Assembly (NCBI GenBank): GCA_031769625.1
Contig: JAUIMM010000188.1
Location: 8,117,001-8,181,000 of the forward strand
Length of the DNA stretch: 64,000 bases
Source of the DNA: Taudactylus pleione
Lineage: Eukaryota; Chordata; Amphibia; Anura; Myobatrachidae
Direction: 5' to 3'
The notes beneath the pieces were generated by a model. That model was given only the letters and a program-made list of their open reading frames with translations. It was not told the DNA's origin and searched no databases. Shown here one piece after another: positions 20,601-34,759 of the stretch. How positions within the stretch are numbered: position 1 is the stretch's first letter; the number at the start of each line of letters is the position of its first letter. The translations under genes and the position numbers were made by a program.

Positions 20601-21124
20601 TTGTGCACTGCCTCTCCCAGTCACACTCACCCTCTCCCATTGTGCACTGCCTCTCACAGTCACCCTCACCCATTGAGCACTGCCGCCCCAATCACCTTCT
20701 CTCATTGTGCATTGCCTCTCCCAGTCACCCTCTCCCAGTCATCCTCCCATTTTGCCCTGCCTCACCCAGTCACCCTCTCCCATTGTGCACTGCCTCTCCC
20801 AGTAACCCTCACCCTCTCCCATTGTGCACTGCCTCTCTCAGTCACCCTCTCCCATTGTGTACTGCCTCTCCCAGTCACCCTATCCCTCACATTGTGCACT
20901 GCCTCTCCCAGTCACCCTCTCCCATTGTGCATTGCCTCTCCAAGTAACCCTCACCCCTTGTGCACTGCCTCTCCCAGTCACCCTATCCCTCCCATTGTGC
21001 ACTGCCTCTCCCAGTCACCCTCTCCCATTGTGCATTGCCTCTACCAGTCACCCTCACCGTCACCCATTGTTCACTGCTTCTCCCAGTGACCCTCACCATC
21101 TCCCATTGTGCACTGCCTCTCCCA
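17630..21124 (+). repeat. Higher-order copies at +848 and +2346
   Basis: A 300-bp variant string, marked by CACCCTATCCCTCCCATTG, TGCTTCTCCAAGTCACC and TCACCGTCACCCATTG, occurs at 17630-17930, 18478-18778 and 20824-21124 with few differences. Another marker, CCAATCACACACTCCCATTG, occurs near 16118, 18032 and 18320. Confidence 0.8.
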
Positions 21125-22683
21125 GTCACCCTTACCCTCTCCCATTGTGCACTGCCTCTCCCAGTCACCATCACCCTCTCCCATTGTGCCTTGCCTCTCC
21201 CAGTCACCCTCTCCCTCTCCCATTGTGCACCGCCTCTCCCAGTAACCCTCACCCTCTCCCATTGTGCACAGCCTCTCCCAGTCACCCTCACCCATTGTGC
21301 ACTGCGTCTCCCAGTCATCCTCACCCTCTCCCATTGTGCCCTGCCTTTCCCAGTCACCCTCAACCTCTCCTATTGTGCACTTCCTCGCCCAGTCACCCTC
21401 ACCCATTGTGCACTGCCTCCCCAATCAGCCTCTCCCATTGTGCACTGCCTCTCCCAGTCACCCTCTCCCTTTCTCATTGTGCACTGCCTCTCCCAGTCAC
21501 CCTCACCCTCCCATTTCTTCTCCCAGGCACCCTCACCCATTGTGCACTGCCTCTCCCAGTCACCCTCACCCATTGTGCATTGCCTCTCCCAGTGACCCTC
21601 ACCCTCTCCCATTGTGTACTTCCTCTCCCTGTCACCCTCTCCCTCTCCCATTGGGCACAGCCTCTCCCAGTCACCATCACCCTCTCCCATTGTGCACTGC
21701 CTTTCCTAGTCACCCTCACCCTCTCCCATTGTGCACTGCGTCTCCCAATCACCCTCTTCCTCTCCTATTATGCACTGCCATTCTCCCAGTCACCCTCACC
21801 CATTGTGCAGTGCCTCTCCCAGTCACCCTCCCCCTCTCCCATTGTGCACTGCCTCTCCCATTCACCCTCTCCCATTGTGCACTGCCTCTCACAGTCACCC
21901 ACACCCATTGTGCACTGCCTCTCCCAATCACCGTCTCCCATTGTGCACTGCCTCTCCCAGTCACCCTCACCCTTTGTGCACTGCCTCTCCCAGTCACCCT
22001 CTCCCATTGTGCCCTGCCTCTCCCAGTCACCCTCACCATCTCCCATTGTGCACTGCCTCTCCCAGTCACCATCACCTTCTCCCATTGTGCATTGCCTTTC
22101 CTAGTCACCCTCACCCTCTCCCATTGTGCACTGCCTCTCCCAGTCACCCTCTCCCATTGTGCACTGCCTCTTCATGTCACCCTCTCCCATTGTACACTGC
22201 CTCTCCCAGTCTCCTTCTCCCGTTGTGCACTGCCTCTCCCAGTCACCCTCACCCATTGTGCACTGCCTCTCCCAGTCACCCACACCCTCTCCCATTGTGC
22301 TCTGCCTCTCCCAGTCACCCTCAACCTCTCCCATTGTGCACTGCCTCTCCCAGTCACACTCACCCTCTCCCATTGAGCACTGCCTCTCCCTGTCACCCTC
22401 ACCATCACCCATTGTGCACTGCCTCTCCCAGTCACCCTCTCCCATTGTGCACTGCCTCTCCCAATCACCGTCTCCCATTGTGCACTGCCTCTCCCAGTCA
22501 CCCTCTCCCATTGTGCCCTGCCTCTCCCAGTCACCCTCACAGCTACCCATTGTGCACTGCCTCTCCCAGTCACCCTCACCCTCTCCCATTGTGCACTGCC
22601 TCTCCCAGTCACCCTTACCCTCTCCCATTGTGCACTGCCTCTCCCAGTCAACATCACCCTCTCCCATTGTGCACTGCCTTTAA

Positions 22684-25600
22684 CTAGTCACACTCTCCCT
22701 CTCCCATTGCGCACTGCCTCTCCCAGTCACCCTCTCCCATTGTGCATTGTCTCTCCAAGTCACCCTCTCCCATTGTGCACTGCCTCTCCCAATAACCCTC
22801 ACCCTCTCCCACTGTGCACTGCCTCTCCCAGTCACCCTTACCCACTCCCATTGTGCAATGCCTCTCCCAGTCACCCTCTCCCATTGTGCACCGCCTCTCC
22901 CTGTCACCCTCACCCATTGTGCACCGCCTCTCCCTCTCCCATTGTGCACTGCCTCTCCCAGTCACCCTCACCAATTGTGCACTGCCTCTCCCAAAAACCC
23001 TCTCCCATTGTGCACTGCCTCTCCCAGTCACCCGTTTCCATTGTGTACTGCCTCTTCAAGTCACCCTCTCCCTCTCCCATTGTGCACTGCCTCTCCCAGT
23101 CACCATCTCCATCCCATTGTGCACTGCCTCTCCCAGTCACCCTCTCCCATTGAGCACTGCCTCTCCCAGTCACCCTCACCCTCTCCCATTGTGCACTGCC
23201 TCTCCCAGTCACCCTCACCCTCTCCTATTGTACACTGCCTCTCCTTGTCACCCTCACCCTCTCCCATTGTGCACTGCCTCTCCCTGTCATCCTCACCCTC
23301 TCCCATTGTGCACTGCCTCTCCAAGTCACCGTAACTCTCTCCCATTGTGCACTGCCTCTCCCTGTCACCGTCACCCTCTCCCTGTCACCGTCACCCATTG
23401 CGCACTGCGCCTCTCCCAGTCACCCACACCCTCTCCCACTGTGCACTGCCTCTCCCAGTCACCCTCACCCATTGTGCTCTGCCTCTCCCAGTCACCCACA
23501 CCCTCTCCCATTGTGCATTGCCTCTCCCAGTCACCCTCACCCATTGTGCACTGCCTCTCCCAGTCACCCTCTCCGTCTCCCATTGTCCACTGCCTCTCCC
23601 AGTCACCCTTACCCTCTCCCATTGTACACTGCCTCTCCTAGTCACCCTCACCCTCTCCCATTGTGCACTGCCTCTCCCCGTCATCCTCACCCTCTCCCAT
23701 TGTGCACTGCCTCTCCAAGTCACCTTAACTCTCTCCCATTGTGCACTGCCTCTGCCAGTCACCCACTCCCATTGTGCACTGCCTCTCCCTGTCACCATCA
23801 CCCATTGTGCCTCTCCTAGTAACCCGCACCCTCTCCCACTGTGCACTGCCTCTCCCAATCACCCTCACCCATTGTGCACTGCCTCTCCCAGTCACCCACA
23901 CCCTCTCCCATTGTGCTCTGCCTCTCCCAGTCACCCTCACCCATTGTGCCCTGCCTTTCCCAGTCACCCTCAACCTCTCCTACTGTGCACTGCCTCGCCC
24001 AGTCACCCTCACCCATTGTGCACTGCCTCCCCAATCAGCCTCTCCCATTGTGCACTCCCTCTGCCAGTCACCCTCTCCCTTTCCCATTGTGAACTGCCTC
24101 TCCCAGTCACCCTCTCCCTCCCATTGCTTCTCCCAGTCACCCTCTCCCATTTTGCATTGCCTCTCCCAGTCACCCTCACCCTCTCCCATTGTGCACTGCC
24201 TCTCCTAGTCACCCTCACCCTCTCCCATTGTGCACTGCCTCTCCCAGTCACCCTCTCCCATTGTGCACTGCCTCTCAGTCACCCTCACCCTCTCCCATTG
24301 TGCACTGCCTCTCCTAGTCACCCTCACCCTCTCCCATTGTGCACTGCCTCTCCCAGTCACCCTCGCACATTGTGCAATGCCTCTCCCAGTCACCTTCACC
24401 CTCTCCCATTGTGCCCTGCATCTCCCAGTCACCCTCTCCCTCTCCAATTGTGCAATGCCTCTCCTAGTCACCCTCACCCTCTCCCATTGTGCACTGCCTC
24501 TCCCAGTCACCCTCTCCCATTGTGCACTGCCTCTCAGTCACCCTCACCCTCTCCCATTGTGCACGGCCTCTCCCAGTCACCCTCACCCATTGTGCACTGC
24601 CTCTCCCAGTCACCCTCTCCCATTGTGCACTGCCTCTCCCAATCACCCTCACCCTCTCCCACTGTGCACTGCCTCTCCCAGTCACCCTTAACCACTCCCA
24701 TTGTGCACTGCCTCTCCCAGTCATCATCTCCCATTGTGAACCGCCTCTCCCTGTCACCCTCACCCATTGTGCACTGCCTCTCCCTCTCCCATTGTGCACT
24801 GCCTCTCCCAGTCACCCTCACCAATTGTGCACTGCCTCTCCCAAAAACCCTCTCCCATTGTGCACTGCCTCTCCCAGTCACCCGTTTCCATTGTGTACTG
24901 CCTCTTCAAGTCACCCTCTCCCTCTCCCATTGTGCACTGCCTCTCCCAGTCACCATCTCCATCCCATTGTGCACTGCCTCTCCCAGTCACCCTCTCCCAT
25001 TGAGCACTGCCTCTCCCAGTCACCCTCACCCTCTCCCATTGTGCACTGCCTCTCCCAGTCACCCTCACCCTCTCCTATTGTACACTGCCTCTCCTTGTCA
25101 GCCTCACCCTCTCCCATTGTGCACTGCCTCTCCCTGTCATCCTCACCCTCTCCCATTGTGCACTGCCTCTCCAAGTCACCGTAACTCTCTCCCATTGTGC
25201 ACTGCCTCTCCCAGTCACCGTCACCCTCTCCCTGTCACCGTCACCCATTGCGCACTGCGCCTCTCCCAGTCACCCACACCCTCTCCCACTGTGCACTGCC
25301 TCTCCCAGTCACCCTCACCCATTGTGCACTGCATCTCCCAGTCACCCACACCCTCTCCCATTGTGCATTGCCTCTCCCAGTCACCCTCACCCATTGTGCA
25401 CTGCCTCTCCCTGTCACCCTCTCCGTCTCCCATTGTCCACTGCCTCTCCCAGTCACCCTTACCCTCTCCCATTGTACACTGCCTCTCCTAGTCACCCTCA
25501 CCCTCTCCCATTGTGCACTGCCTCTCCCAGTCATCCTCACCCTCTCCCATTGTGCACTGCCTCTCCAAGTCACCGTAACTCTCTCCCATTGTGCACTGCC

Positions 25601-28600
25601 TCTGCCAGTCACCCACTCCCATTGTGCATTGCCTCTCCCTGTCACCATCACCCATTGTGCCTCTCCCAGTCACCCGCACCCTCTCCCACTGTGCACTGCC
25701 TCTCCCAGTCACCCTCACCCATTGTGCACTGCCTCTCCCAGTCACCCACACCCTCTCCCATTGTGCTCTGCCTCTCCCAGTCACCCTCACCCATTGTGCC
25801 CTGCCTTTCCCAGTCACCCTCAACCTCTCCTATTGTGCACTGCCTCGCCCAGTCACCCTCACCCATTGTGCACTGCCTCCCCAATCAGCCTCTCCCATTG
25901 TGCACTCCCTCTGCCAGTCACCCTCTCCCTTTCCCATTGTGAACTGCCTCTCCCAGTCACCCTCTCCCTCCCATTGCTTCTCCCAGTCACCCTCTCCCAT
26001 TTTGCATTGCCTCTCCCAGTCACCCTCACCCTCTCCCATTGTGCACTGCCTCTCCTAGTCACCCTCACCCTCTCCCATTGTGCACTGCCTCTCCCAGTCA
26101 CCCTCTCCCATTGTGCACTGCCTCTCAGTCACCCTCACCCTCTCCCATTGTGCACTGCCTCTCCCAGTCACCCTCACCCATTGTGCACTGCCTCTCTCAG
26201 TCACCCTTTCCCATTGTGCACTGCCTCTCCCAGTCACGTTCTCCCATTGTGTACTGCCTCTCCCAGTCACCCTCTCCTTCTCCCATTGTGCACTGCCTCT
26301 CCTAATCACCCTTACCCTCTCCCATTGTGCACTGCCTCTCCCAGTCACCCTCACCCTCTCCTATTGTGCACTGCCTCTCCTAGTCACCCTCACCCTCTCC
26401 CATTGTGCACTGCCTCTCCCAGTCACCCTCTCCCATTGTGCACTGCCTCTCCCAGTCAGCCTCACCCCTTGTGCACTTCCACTCCCTGTCACCCTCTCCC
26501 ATTGTGCACTGCCTCTCCCAGTCACCCTTTCCCATTGTGCACTGCCTCTCCCAGTCACGCTCTCCCATTGTGTACTGCCTCTCCAAGTCACCCTCTCCTT
26601 CTCCCATTGTGCACTGCCTCTCCTAATCACCCTTACCCTCTCCCATTGTGCACTGCCTCTCCCAGTCACCCTCACCCATTGTGCACTGCCTCTCCCAGTC
26701 ACCGTCACCCTCTCACATTGTGCACTGTCTCTCCCAGTCACCCTCTCCCACTGTGCACTGCCTCTCCCAGTCACCTTCTCCCATTGTGCACTGCCTCTCC
26801 CAGTCACCCTCACCCTCTCCTATTGTGCACTGCCTCTCCTTGTCACCCTCACCCTCTCCCATTGTGCACTGCCTCTCCCAGTCATCCTCACCCTCTCCCA
26901 TTGTGCACTGCCTCTCCAAGTCACCATAACTCTCTCCCATTGTGCACTGCCTCTCCCAGTCACCCTTACCCTCTCCCATTGTGCACTGCCTCTCCTAGTC
27001 ACCCTCACCCTCTCCCATTGTGCACTGCCTCTCCCAGTCACCCTCGCACATTGTGCAATGCCTCTCCCAGTCACCTTCACCCTCTCCCATTGTGCCCTGC
27101 ATCTCCCAGTCACCCTCTCCCTCTCCAATTGTGCAATGCCTCTCCCAGTAACCCTCACCCTCTCCCATTGTGCACTGCCTCTCGCAGTCACAGTCTCCAT
27201 CCCATTGTGCACTGTCTCTCCCAGTCACCCTCTCCCATTGTGCACTGCCTCTCCCAGTCACCCTCACCAATTGTGCACTGCCTCTCCCAAAAACCCTCTC
27301 CCATTGTGCACTGCCTCTCCCAGTCACCCGTTTCCATTGTGTACTGCCTCTTCAAGTCACCCTCTCCCTCTCCCATTGTGCACTGCCTCTCCCAGTCACC
27401 ATCTCCATCCCATTGTGCACTGCCTCTCCCAGTCACCCTCTCCCATTGAGCACTGCCTCTCCCAGTCACCCTCACCCTCTCCCATTGTGCACTGCCTCTC
27501 CCAGTCACCCTCACCCTCTCCTATTGTACACTGCCTCTCCTTGTCACCCTCACCCTCTCCCATTGTGCACTGCCTCTCCCTGTCATCCTCACCCTCTCCC
27601 ATTGTGCACTGCCTCTCCAAGTCACCGTAACTCTCTCCCATTGTGCACTGCCTCTCCCAGTCACCGTCACCCTCTCCCTGTCACCGTCACCCATTGCGCA
27701 CTGCGCCTCTCCCAGTCACCCACACCCTCTCCCACTGTGCACTGCCTCTCCCAGTCACCTTCACCAATTGTGCACTGCATCTCCCAGTCACCCACACCCT
27801 CTCCCATTGTGCATTGCCTCTCCCAGTCACCCTCACCCATTGTGCACTGCCTCTCCCAGTCACCCTCTCCGTCTCCCATTGTCCACTGCCTCTCCCAGTC
27901 ACCCTTACCCTCTCCCATTGTACACTGCCTCTCCTAGTCACCCTCACCCTCTCCCATTGTGCACTGCCTCTCCCAGTCATCCTCACCCTCTCCCATTGTG
28001 CACTGCCTCTCCAAGTCACCGTAACTCTCTCCCATTGTGCACTGCCTCTGCCAGTCACCCACTCCCATTGTGCATTGCCTCTCCCTGTCACCATCACCCA
28101 TTGCGCCTCTCCCAGTCACCCGCACCCTCTCCCACTGTGCACTGCCTCTCCCAGTCACCCTCACCCATTGTGCACTGCCTCTCCCAGTCACCCACACCCT
28201 CTCCCATTGTGCTCTGCCTCTCCCAGTCACCCTCACCCATTGTGGCCTGCCTTTCCCAGTCACCCTCAACCTCTCCTATTGTGCACTGCCTCGCCCAGTC
28301 ACCCTCACCCATTGTGCACTGCCTCCCCAATCAGCCTCTCCCATTGTGCACTCCCTCTGCCAGTCACCCTCTCCCTTTCCCATTGTGAACTGCCTCTCCC
28401 AGTCACCCTCTCCCTCCCATTGCTTCTCCCAGTCACCCTCTCCCATTTTGCATTGCCTCTCCCAGTCACCCTCACCCTCTCGATTGTGCACTGCCTCTCC
28501 TAGTCACCCTCACCCTCTCCCATTGTGCACTGCCTCTCCCAGTCACCCTCTCCCATTGTGCACTGCCTCTCAGTCACCCTCACCCTCTCCCATTGTGCAC

Positions 28601-28800
28601 TGCCTCTCCCAGTCACCCTCACCCATTGTGCACTGCCTCTCTCAGTCACCCTTTCCCATTGTGCACTGCCTCTCCCAGTCACGCTCTCCCATTGTGTACT
28701 GCCTCTCCCAGTCACCCTCTCCTTCTCCCATTGTGCACTGCCTCTCCTAATCACCCTTACCCTCTCCCATTGTGCACTGCCTCTCCCAGTCACCCTCACC
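22684..28800 (+). repeat. Higher-order repeat, three copies (+1850, +2446)
   Basis: The block 22684-24290 recurs at 24534-26140 with an offset of 1850. The block of about 24860-26350 recurs at about 27300-28800 with an offset of 2446, falling to 2445 after one base is lost near 28484 (CTCTCGATTG). Diagnostic marks include CACCGTCACCCATTGCGCAC, CCTCCCCAATCAGCCTCTCC and CTCCCAAAAACCCTCTCCC. The 596-bp difference between the two offsets implies one deletion or insertion of about 17 units. Confidence 0.85.
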
Positions 28801-31800
28801 CTCTCCTATTGTGCGCTGCCTCTCCTAGTCACCCTCACCCTCTCCCAATGTGCACTGCCTCTCCCAGTCACCCTCTCCCATTGTGCACTGCCTCTCCCAG
28901 TCAGCCTCACCCCTTGTGCACTTCCACTCCCTGTCACCCTCTCCCATTGTGCACTGCCTCTCCCAGTCAGCCTCACCCCTTGTGCACTTCCACTCCCTGT
29001 CACCCTCTCCCATTGTGCACTGCCTCTCCCAGTCACCCTTTCCCATTGTGCACTGCCTCTCCCAGTCACGCTCTCCCATTGTGTACTGCCTCTCCAAGTC
29101 ACCCTCTCCTTCTCCCATTGTGCACTGCCTCTCCTAATCACCCTTACCCTCTCCCATTGTGCACTGCCTCTCCCAGTCACCCTCACCCATTGTGCACTGC
29201 CTCTCCCAGTCACCGTCACCCTCTCACATTGTGCACTGTCTCTCCCAGTCACCCTCTCCCACTGTGCACTGCCTCTCCCAGTCACCTTCTCCCATTGTGC
29301 ACTGCCTCTCCCAGTCACCCTCACCCTCTCCTATTGTGCACTGCCTCTCCTTGTCACCCTCACCCTCTCCCATTGTGCACTGCCTCTCCCAGTCATCCTC
29401 ACCCTCTCCCATTGTGCACTGCCTCTCCCAGTCACCGTAACTCTCTCCCATTGTGCACTGCCTCTCCCAGTCACCCTTACCCTCTCCCATTGTGCACTGC
29501 CTCTCCTAGTCACCCTCACCCTCTCCCATTGTGCACTGCCTCTCCCAGTCACCCTCTCCCTCTCCAATTGTGCAATGCCTCTCCCAGTAACCCTCACCCT
29601 CTCCCATTGTGCACTGCCTCTCGCAGTCACAGTCTCCATCCCATTGTGCACTGCCTCTCCCAGTCACCCTCTCCCATTGTGCACTGCCTCTCAGTCACCC
29701 TCACCCTCTCCCATTGTGCACTGCCTCTCCCAGTCACCCTCACCCATTGTGCACTGCCTCTCCCAGTTACCCTCTCCCATTGTGCACGGCCTCTCCCAGT
29801 CACCCTCACCCATTGTGCACTGCCTCTCCCAGTCACCCTCTCCCATTGTGCACTGCCTCTCCCAGTCACCCTTTCCCATTGTGCACTGCCTCTCCCAGTC
29901 ACGCTCTCCCATTGTGTACTGCCTCTCCAAGTCACCCTCTCCTTCTCCCATTGTGCACTGCCTCTCCTAATCACCCTTACCCTCTCCCATTGTGCACTGC
30001 CTCTCCCAGTCACCCTCACCCATTGTGCACTGCCTCTCCCAGTCACCCTCACCCTCTCCCATTGTGCACTGCCTCTCCCAGTCACCCTCTCCCATTGTGC
30101 ACTGCCTTTCCCAGTCACGCTCTCCCATTGTGTACTGCCTCTCCAAGTCACCCTCTCCTTCTCCCATTGTGCACTGCCTCTCCTAATCACCCTTACCCTC
30201 TCCCATTGTGCACTGCCTCTCCCAGTCACCCTCACCCATTGTGCACTGCCTCTCCTAATCACCCTTACCCTCTCCCATTGTGTACTGCCTCTCCCAGTCA
30301 CCCTCACCCATTGTGCACTGCCTCTCCCAGTCACCCTCACCCTCTCCCATTGTGCACTGCCTCTCCCAGTCACCCTTTCAGATTGTGCACTGCCTCTCCC
30401 AGTCACGCTCTCCCATTGTGTACTGCCTCTCCAAGTCACCCTCTCCTTCTCCTATTGTGCACTGCCTCTCCTAATCACCCTTACCCTCTCCCATTGTGCA
30501 CTGCCTCTCCCAGTCACCCTCACCCATTGTGCACTGCCTCTCCCAGTCACCCTAACCCTCTCCCATTGTGCACTGCCTCTCCCAGTCACCCTCTCCCATT
30601 GTGCACTGCCTCTCCCAGTCACCCTCTCCCATTGTGCACTGCCTCTCCCAGTCACCCTTTCCCATTGTGCACTGCCTCTCCCAGTCACGCTCTCCCATTG
30701 TGTACTGCCTCTCCAAGTCACCCTCTCCTTCTCCCATTGTGCACTGCCTCTCCTAATCACCCTTACCCTCTCCCATTGTGCACTGCCTCTCCCAATCACC
30801 CTCACCCATTTGGCACTGCCTCTCCCAGTCACCGTCACCCTCTCACATTGTGCACTGTCTCTCCCAGTCACCCTCTCCCACTGTGCACTGCCTCTCCCAG
30901 TCACCCTCTCCCATTGTGCACTGCCTCTCCCAGTCACCCTCACCCTCTCCTATTGTGCACTGCCTCTCCTTGTCACCCTCACCCTCTCCCATTGTGCACT
31001 GCCTCTCCCAGTCATCCTCACCCTCTCCCATTGTGCACTGCCTCTCCAAGTCACCGTAACTCTCTCCCATTGTGCACTGCCTCTCCCCGTCACCATCACC
31101 CTCTCCCATTGTGCACTGCCTCTCCCAGTCACCCTTACCCTCTCCCATTGTGCACTGCCTCTCCTAGTCACCCTCACCCTCTCCCATTGTGCACTGCCTC
31201 TCCCAGTCACCCTCACCATCTTCCATTGTGCACTGCCTCTCCAAGTCACCGTAACTCTCTCCCATTGTGCACTGCCTCTCCCAGTCACCGTCACCCTCTC
31301 CCTGTCACAGTCACTCATTGCGCACTGCGCCTCTCCCAGTCACCCGCACCCTCTCCCACTGTGCACTGCCTCTCCCAGTCACCCTCACCCATTGTGCACT
31401 GCCACTCCCAGTCACCCACACCCTCTCCCATTGTGCATTGCCTCTCCCAGTCACCCTCACCCATTGTGCACTGCCTCTCCCATTCACCCTCTCCGTCTCC
31501 CATTGTCCACTGCCTCTCCCAGTCACCCTTACCCTCTCCCATTGTGCACTGCCTCTCCTAGTCACCCTCACCCTCTCCCATTGTGCACTGCCTCTCCCAG
31601 TCATCCTCACCCTCTCCCATTGTGCACTGCCTCTCCAAGTCACCCTAACTCTCTCCCATTGTGCACTGCCTCTCCCAGTCACCCTCTCCCACTGTGCACT
31701 GCCTCTCCCAGTCACCCTCTCCCATTGTGCACTGCCTCTCCCAGTCACCCTCACCCTCTCCTATTGTGCACTGCCTCTCCTTGTCACCCTCACCCTCTCC

Positions 31801-34083
31801 CATTGTGCACTGCCTCTCCCAGTCATCCTCACCCTCTCCCATTGTGCACTGCCTCTCCAAGTCACCGTAACTCTCTCCCATTGTGCACTGCCTCTCCCCG
31901 TCACCATCACCCTCTCCCATTGTGCACTGCCTCTCCCAGTCACCCTTACCCTCTCCCATTGTGCACTGCCTCTCCTAGTCACCCTCACCCTCTCCCATTG
32001 TGCACTGCCTCTCCCAGTCACCCTCACCATCTCCCATTGTGCACTGCCTCTCCAAGTCACCGTAACTCTCTCCCATTGTGCACTGCCTCTCCCAGTCACC
32101 GTCACCCTCTCCCTGTCACAGTCACTCATTGCGCACTGCGCCTCTCCCAGTCACCCGCACCCTCTCCCACTGTGCACTGCCTCTCCCAGTCACCCTCACC
32201 CATTGTGCACGGCCTCTCCCAGTCACCCTCACCCATTGTGCACTGCCTCTCCCAGTCACCCTCTCCCATTGTGCACTGCCTCTCCCAGTCACCCTTTCCC
32301 ATTGTGCACTGCCTCTCCCAGTCACGCTCTCCCATTGTGTACTGCCTCTCCAAGTCACCCTCTCCTTCTCCCATTGTGCACTGCCTCTCCTAATCACCCT
32401 TACCCTCTCCCATTGTGCACTGCCTCTCCCAGTCACCCTCACCCATTGTGCACTGCCTCTCCCAGTCACCCTCACCCTCTCCCATTGTGCACTGCCTCTC
32501 CCAGTCACCCTCTCCCATTGTGCACTGCCTTTCCCAGTCACGCTCTCCCATTGTGTACTGCCTCTCCAAGTCACCCTCTCCTTCTCCCATTGTGCACTGC
32601 CTCTCCTAATCACCCTTACCCTCTCCCATTGTGCACTGCCTCTCCCAGTCACCCTCACCCATTGTGCACTGCCTCTGCTAATCACCCTTACCCTCTCCCA
32701 TTGTGTACTGCCTCTCCCAGTCACCCTCACCCATTGTGCACTGCCTCTCCCAGTCACCCTCACCCTCTCCCATTGTGCACTGCCTCTCCCAGTCACCCTT
32801 TCAGATTGTGCACTGCCTCTCCCAGTCACGCTCTCCCATTGTGTACTGCCTCTCCAAGTCACCCTCTCCTTCTCCTATTGTGCACTGCCTCTCCTAATCA
32901 CCCTTACCCTCTCCCATTGTGCACTGCCTCTCCCAGTCACCCTCACCCATTGTGCACTGCCTCTCCCAGTCACCCTCACCCTCTCCCATTGTGCACTGCC
33001 TCTCCCAGTCACCCTCTCCCATTGTGCACTGCCTCTCCCAGTCACCCTCTCCCATTGTGCACTGCCTCTCCCAGTCACCCTTTCCCATTGTGCACTGCCT
33101 CTCCCAGTCACGCTCTCCCATTGTGTACTGCCTCTCCAAGTCACCCTCTCCTTCTCCCATTGTGCACTGCCTCTCCTAATCACCCTTACCCTCTCCCATT
33201 GTGCACTGCCTCTCCCAGTCACCCTCACCCATTTGGCACTGCCTCTCCCAGTCACCGTCACCCTCTCACATTGTGCACTGTCTCTCCCAGTCACCCTCTC
33301 CCACTGTGCACTGCCTCTCCCAGTCACCCTCTCCCATTGTGCACTGCCTCTCCCAGTCACCCTCACCCTCTCCTATTGTGCACTGCCTCTCCTTGTCACC
33401 CTCACCCTCTCCCATTGTGCACTGCCTCTCCCAGTCATCCTCACCCTCTCCCATTGTGCACTGCCTCTCCAAGTCACCGTAACTCTCTCCCATTGTGCAC
33501 TGCCTCTCCCCGTCACCATCACCCTCTCCCATTGTGCACTGCCTCTCCCAGTCACCCTTACCCTCTCCCATTGTGCACTGCCTCTCCTAGTCACCCTCAC
33601 CCTCTCCCATTGTGCACTGCCTCTCCCAGTCACCCTCAACATCTCCCATTGTGCACTGCCTCTCCAAGTCACCGTAACTCTCTGCCATTGTGCTCTGCCT
33701 CTCCCAGTCACCGTCACCCTCTCCCTGTCACAGTCACTCATTGCGCACTGCGCCTCTCCCAGTCACCCGCACCCTCTCCCACTGTGCACTGCCTCTCCCA
33801 GTCACCCTCACCCATTGTGCACTGCCACCCCCAGTCACCCACACCCTCTCCCATTGTGCATTGCCTCTCCCAGTCACCCTCACCCATTGTGCACTGCCTC
33901 TCCCATTCACCCTCTCCGTCTCCCATTGTCCACTGCCTCTCCCAGTCACCCTTACCCTCTCCCATTGTGCACTGCCTCTCCTAGTCACCCTCACCCTCTC
34001 CCATTGTGCACTGCCTCTCCCAGTCATCCTCACCCTCTCCCATTGTGCACTGCCTCTCCAAGTCACCCTAACTCTCTCCCATT
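28800..34083 (+). repeat. Higher-order repeat, +2423, with inner +811
   Basis: The block of about 29780-31660 recurs at 32203-34083 with a constant offset of 2423. Inside, about 30843-31318 also recurs at 31654-32129, an offset of 811. Marks include TCACAGTCACTCATTGCGCA, CACCCTTTCAGATTGTGC and TCACCCATTTGGCACTGCC. Confidence 0.85.
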
Positions 34084-34759
34084 GTGCACTGCCTCTCCCA
34101 GTCACCGTCACCCTCTCCCATAGTGCACTGCCTCTCCCTGTCTCCGTCACCCATTGCGCACTGCGCCTCTCCCAGTCACACTCAACCTCTCCCATTGTGC
34201 ACTGCCTCTCCCAGTCACCCTTACCCTCTCTCATTGTGCACTGACTCTCCCAGTCACCATCACCCTCTCCCATTGCGCACTGCCTTTCCTAGTCACCCTC
34301 ACCCTCTCCCATTGTGCACTGCCTCTCCCAGTCACCCTCTCCCATTGTGCACTGCCTCTCCCAGTCACCCTCACCCTCTCCCATTGTGCACTGCCTCTCC
34401 CAGTCACCGTCTCCCTCCCATTGTGCACTGCCTCTCCCAGTCACCCTCTCCCATTGTGTACTGCCTCTCCCAGTCACCCTCACCCTCACACATTGTGCAC
34501 TGCCTCTCCCAGTCACCGTCTCCCTCCCACTGTGCACTGCCTCTCCCAGTCACCCTCTCCCATTGTGCACTGCCTCTCCCAGTCACCCTCACCCTCTCCC
34601 ATTGTGCACTGCCTCTCCCAATCATCCTCTCCCTCTCCTATTATGCACTGCCTCTCCCAGTCACCCTCACCCTCTGCCATTGTGCACTGCCTCTCCCAGT
34701 CACCCTTACCCTCTCTCATTGTGCACTGCCTCTCCTAGTCACCCTCACCCTCTCCCATT